DNA from: Gymnodinialimonas sp. 57CJ19
Lineage (GTDB): Bacteria; Pseudomonadota; Alphaproteobacteria; Rhodobacterales; Rhodobacteraceae
Direction: 5' to 3'
Length of the DNA: 64,000 nt
NCBI RefSeq assembly: GCF_038396845.1
Contig: NZ_CP151587.1
Location: 1,090,001 to 1,154,000, forward strand
Part shown: one piece after another, positions 61,094-64,000 of the stretch
Layout: each line of letters opens with the position of its first letter
Position numbering within the stretch: position 1 is the first letter of the stretch
Translations under genes and position numbers: made by a program
Notes under the pieces: model-generated
Told to the model about the DNA's origin: nothing
The model's input: only the letters and a program-made list of their open reading frames with translations
The model's database searches: none

Positions 61094-62110
61094 ATGAAAA
61101 AATCAGTATTTCTCGGCACTCTCGCCGTTGCTGGCGTAGCCGCTGGCTTCGCTTCGGCGCAGACACTGGGCGATGTTCAAGAGCGAGGCACACTTAACTG
61201 TGGTGTTTCGACAGGTCTGACGGGCTTCTCGTCCGCTGACGCGAATGGCGTATGGCAAGGCTTTGACGTTGCGTACTGCCGCGCTGTCGCAGCAGCCGTT
61301 CTGGGCGACGCAGATGCTGTAAGCTTCACGCCAACAACGGGCCAAACACGCTTTACCGCTCTGGCCTCCGGCGAGATCGACATTCTGGCACGTAACACAA
61401 CGTGGACATTCTCCCGTGACGTTGACCTGTCGTTCGAATTTGTCGGCGTGAACTACTATGACGGTCAGGGCTTCATGGTCCCCCGTGAGTTGGGCGTGTC
61501 TTCCGCACTTGAGCTGGATGGCGCAACTGTCTGCATTCAGACCGGTACAACAACCGAGCTGAACTTGGCTGACTTCTTCTCTGGCAACAACATGAGCTAC
61601 GAGCCTGTTCCAGTTGAGACCAACGCCGAAGCACAGCAGCAGTACCTTGCTGGCGCATGTGACGTTTACACAACGGACGCATCCGGCCTTGCCGCTACAC
61701 GCGCGACGTTTGAAGATCCATCGGCACACGTTGTTCTGCCCGAGATCATCTCCAAAGAGCCACTCGGCCCGCTGGTACGTCACGGTGACAATGAGTGGGC
61801 AGATATCGCTCGCTGGACACTGAACGCCCTGATCGCTGCTGAAGAGCTGGGTGTAACGTCGGCAAACGCCGGTGAAATCGGTGGCACTACCGAGAACCCA
61901 GAAATCGGTCGCCTGCTGGGCACCGAGGGCAACCTCGGCGAGATGCTTGGCCTGGACGCCGATTGGGCCGCCCGTGCTATCGCAGCTTCCGGTAACTATG
62001 CCGAGATCTTCGAAGGCAACATCGGTGAATCCACTCCGATCGGTATTGCGCGTGGTCTGAACGCTCAATGGACCGACGGTGGCCTGCTGTACGCACCACC
62101 TTTCCGCTAA
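61094..62110 (+). CDS. aapJ: General L-amino-acid ABC transporter, binding protein
   Basis: A 338-residue periplasmic protein that delivers amino acids to AapQMP. Signal peptide MKKSVFLGTLAVAGVAAGFA, cleavage after ASA; the type-3 solute-binding fold shows GVSTGLTGFS and WTFSRDVDLSFEFVGVNYYD, and Cys pairs (CGV and CIQT among others). Codon use is richer in A/T-ending codons than neighbours, common for highly expressed binding proteins. The 235 bases upstream hold nothing I can assign. Confidence 0.93.
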   Translation: MKKSVFLGTLAVAGVAAGFASAQTLGDVQERGTLNCGVSTGLTGFSSADANGVWQGFDVAYCRAVAAAVLGDADAVSFTPTTGQTRFTALASGEIDILARNTTWTFSRDVDLSFEFVGVNYYDGQGFMVPRELGVSSALELDGATVCIQTGTTTELNLADFFSGNNMSYEPVPVETNAEAQQQYLAGACDVYTTDASGLAATRATFEDPSAHVVLPEIISKEPLGPLVRHGDNEWADIARWTLNALIAAEELGVTSANAGEIGGTTENPEIGRLLGTEGNLGEMLGLDADWAARAIAASGNYAEIFEGNIGESTPIGIARGLNAQWTDGGLLYAPPFR

Positions 62111-62123
62111 GGAATGACCTTGG

Positions 62124-62153
62124 AGGGCGCGAACGTAAAGTTCGCGCCCTTTC
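62124..62153 (+). terminator. Hairpin between aapJ and aapQ
   Basis: AGGGCGCGAAC/GTTCGCGCCCT (62124-62134 with 62140-62150) followed by TTCC. It is 14 bases after the aapJ stop. It probably reduces readthrough into the permease genes, or protects the aapJ mRNA end. Confidence 0.75.
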
Positions 62154-62261
62154 CATATCCACTCGATTCCGCGCGTCATCCTAAGCAAGAAATGGGCAGG
62201 ACCCGACAAAACTGGGCCGCCTCTGGGGACGCACGTATCCTTCTGACAGGGACAACACATA

Positions 62262-63479
62262 ATGGCGACGCTATCTGACCCGCCGCAGAAATCCTTCCAT
62301 ATCAGTCAACTGATTTACGATACCCGCTACCGTTCGACGACTATTCAAGTGATCGCGTTCATCCTGATCATGGCGGGCATCTGGTGGTTGGCGAGTAATG
62401 TGGTCACGAACCTTGCGACGCTTGGCAAGGACTTCGACTTCAGTTTTCTGGGCAATCGCGCTGGTTACGACATCAACCAGATGCTGATTGAGTATTCCAA
62501 CGATTCCACCCACGCGCGGGCCGCGCTGGTGGGCATCCTCAACACGCTTCTGGTCGCCTTCCTTGGCTGCGTCACGGCCACGATTATCGGGGTTACGGCG
62601 GGCGTATTGCGCTTGTCGAAAAACTGGATCGTCGGGCGCCTGATGACCGTCTATGTCGAGGGTTTCCGCAACATTCCCCTGCTGCTTTGGATCATCGTGA
62701 TTTTCGCAGTCATGACCGAAGCCACGCCGCAGCCCCGCGATTTCCGGGGTGAGGATGCAGAGGCATCCATGATCCTCTGGGACAGCGTTGCCATCACCAA
62801 CCGCGGCATCTTCATGCCTTCGCCTGAGTGGGGCGCGAATTCGATGCTGTTGGTTGCGATCTTTCTGGCATCCATCGTGGGCATTTTCGTCTACCGCTCC
62901 ATGGCGCGAAAGAAGCAGGAACAAACCGGCGTGCAATCGCCTGTGTTCCTTGTCGGCTTGGCGCTATTCTTCATTCCAACGCTGATCGCCTATTTCATCT
63001 TGGGTCGTCCCGTTACCCTGAACTACCCTGAATTGGGTGGCTTCAACTTCAGCGGCGGCTTGCAGCTTCGCAACTCCCTCATCGCGCTTTGGATTGCCCT
63101 GTCGCTTTACACAGGTGCCTTCATCGCCGAGATCGTGCGGGCTGGTATTCTGGCGGTGAACAAGGGCCAGACCGAAGCGGCCTCTGCCCTGGGCCTGCGT
63201 CCGAACCGGACCATGAACCTTGTGGTTCTGCCACAGGCGTTGCGGGTGATTATCCCGCCGCTCATCTCGCAGTATCTGAACCTTACCAAGAACTCCTCGC
63301 TGGCGATCGCCGTGGGCTACATGGATGTCCGTGCGACCCTTGGCGGGATCACGATCAACCAAACCGGTCGAGAGCTTGAAGGGATGCTACTTCTGGGTCT
63401 GTTCTACCTGGTTACCTCTTTGGTGATTTCGGGGGGAATGAACCTCTACAACAACTCCGTCAAATTGCAGGAGCGTTGA
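62262..63479 (+). CDS. aapQ: General L-amino-acid ABC transporter, permease AapQ
   Basis: A 405-residue membrane subunit with about eight helices. The EAA loop, EAASALGLRPNRTMNLVVLP, contacts the ATPase AapP. The periplasmic loop between helices 3 and 4 is long, as expected for AapQ. It is followed by aapM after one base. Confidence 0.93.
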   Translation: MATLSDPPQKSFHISQLIYDTRYRSTTIQVIAFILIMAGIWWLASNVVTNLATLGKDFDFSFLGNRAGYDINQMLIEYSNDSTHARAALVGILNTLLVAFLGCVTATIIGVTAGVLRLSKNWIVGRLMTVYVEGFRNIPLLLWIIVIFAVMTEATPQPRDFRGEDAEASMILWDSVAITNRGIFMPSPEWGANSMLLVAIFLASIVGIFVYRSMARKKQEQTGVQSPVFLVGLALFFIPTLIAYFILGRPVTLNYPELGGFNFSGGLQLRNSLIALWIALSLYTGAFIAEIVRAGILAVNKGQTEAASALGLRPNRTMNLVVLPQALRVIIPPLISQYLNLTKNSSLAIAVGYMDVRATLGGITINQTGRELEGMLLLGLFYLVTSLVISGGMNLYNNSVKLQER

Positions 63480-63480
63480 T

Positions 63481-64000
63481 ATGAGCGAGATTCATTCAGA
63501 AACAAGCACACACACCGCGTATGTCCGCACCGAGATGCTGCCCGAGCAAGCGCCTCCGGTAACGGCTGCGGGCCCGGCGAAATGGGTTCGAGAGAACCTG
63601 TTTTCGTCGGTCGGCAACGGGATCATGACGATCCTTGCGCTCTATGTGATCTACTACATCCTCAGCCACACGCTGGGGTGGGTTTTCATGGGGATCTGGG
63701 ACGCGGGCTCTTTGTCCGAGTGCCGTGAAATCCGCGACGGCTACATCGCCGAGGGCCGTTGGGCAGAGCATACCGAGGTGGCTTGTTGGGCCGTTTTAAG
63801 CGACCGCTGGCACCAGCTTTTGTTCGGGTTCTACCCGCCAGAGTTCTACTGGCGTCCGATCCTGGCGCTGGTGATCTTCGGCGTGGCCCTTGCGCCGGTG
63901 TTGTTTGACAACGTCAACCGCAAGATGCTGATCCTGACGCTTCTGGCTCCGTTCATCTGTTACTTTCTTCTTTGGGGGGGCTCGATCTGGGGCCCGCTGG
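63481..64000 (+). CDS. aapM: General L-amino-acid ABC transporter, permease AapM (cut by window edge)
   Basis: The first 173 codons of the second permease. Two or more membrane helices are visible (IMTILALYVIYYILSHTLGW; ILALVIFGVALAPVLF). The start ATG lies one base after the aapQ stop. The rest of aapM and the ATPase gene aapP should lie to the right. Confidence 0.87.
   Translation, partial: MSEIHSETSTHTAYVRTEMLPEQAPPVTAAGPAKWVRENLFSSVGNGIMTILALYVIYYILSHTLGWVFMGIWDAGSLSECREIRDGYIAEGRWAEHTEVACWAVLSDRWHQLLFGFYPPEFYWRPILALVIFGVALAPVLFDNVNRKMLILTLLAPFICYFLLWGGSIWGPL

Overview
The window is chromosomal DNA from an alphaproteobacterium, most likely a marine Rhodobacteraceae (roseobacter group). 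The grounds are the gene order tuf / tRNA-Trp / secE / nusG / rplKAJL / rpoBC followed by the str, S10, spc and alpha clusters, GC of roughly 60% by eye, an Aap-type amino-acid ABC transporter, an ATP12 chaperone, a LuxR/LuxI pair and CtrA-like TTAA-N7-TTAA boxes. Most of it is the core transcription and translation locus, with accessory genes placed between and inside the ribosomal clusters.

Layout. 1-4.6 kb: partial SDR dehydrogenase, SH3-domain protein, parC, a lipoprotein. 4.7-9 kb: first tuf copy, an acetyltransferase, a small exported protein, tRNA-Trp, a 35-bp tandem repeat, a YdcF-like protein, secE, nusG. 9-10.1 kb: an overlapping pair of uncharacterised genes, the second a membrane protein. 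10.3-21.5 kb: rplK, rplA, rplJ, rplL, rpoB, rpoC with structured RNA between units. 21.5-24.9 kb: VOC and DUF1801-like genes, then two paralogous putative rhamnosyltransferases around an EamA exporter, with overlapping ends. 25.1-29.5 kb: rpsL, rpsG, fusA and a second tuf encoding the same protein. 29.8-31 kb: ATP-grasp enzyme. 31.3-54.9 kb: the S10-spc-alpha supercluster, broken at three places: rplW|rplB by about 5.8 kb (ionotropic-receptor-like channel, two metallo-beta-lactamase-fold proteins, rhodanese, small exported protein, AT-richer orphan); rplP|rpmC by about 2.6 kb (DUF998-like, lysozyme-like, 2OG oxygenase-like); and rpmD|rplO by a STAS-like gene. 55-56.5 kb: luxR/luxI with a tiny divergent gene. 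56.6-60.9 kb: rarA, then a tightly overlapping crcB-rluC-HAD-ATP12 operon. 61-64 kb: aapJ, aapQ and a partial aapM.

The most notable observation is a decayed copy of the 3' end of rplW at 37818-37918. It is about 4.4 kb downstream of the intact rplW and aligns through to the same stop codon with a net 2-nt deletion. The accessory block between them is therefore bracketed by direct repeats of the rplW 3' end, as expected after integration at a gene 3' end or recombinational import next to rplW. Other observations are promoters of two ribosomal operons that share their spacer sequence, a stable 12-bp GAAA-capped hairpin between rplL and rpoB, hairpins in the rplJ leader, a receptor-channel lacking the potassium selectivity filter, and a family of REP-like dyads in gaps of the ribosomal and RNA polymerase genes. 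All functional calls come from reading the sequence; no database search was run.
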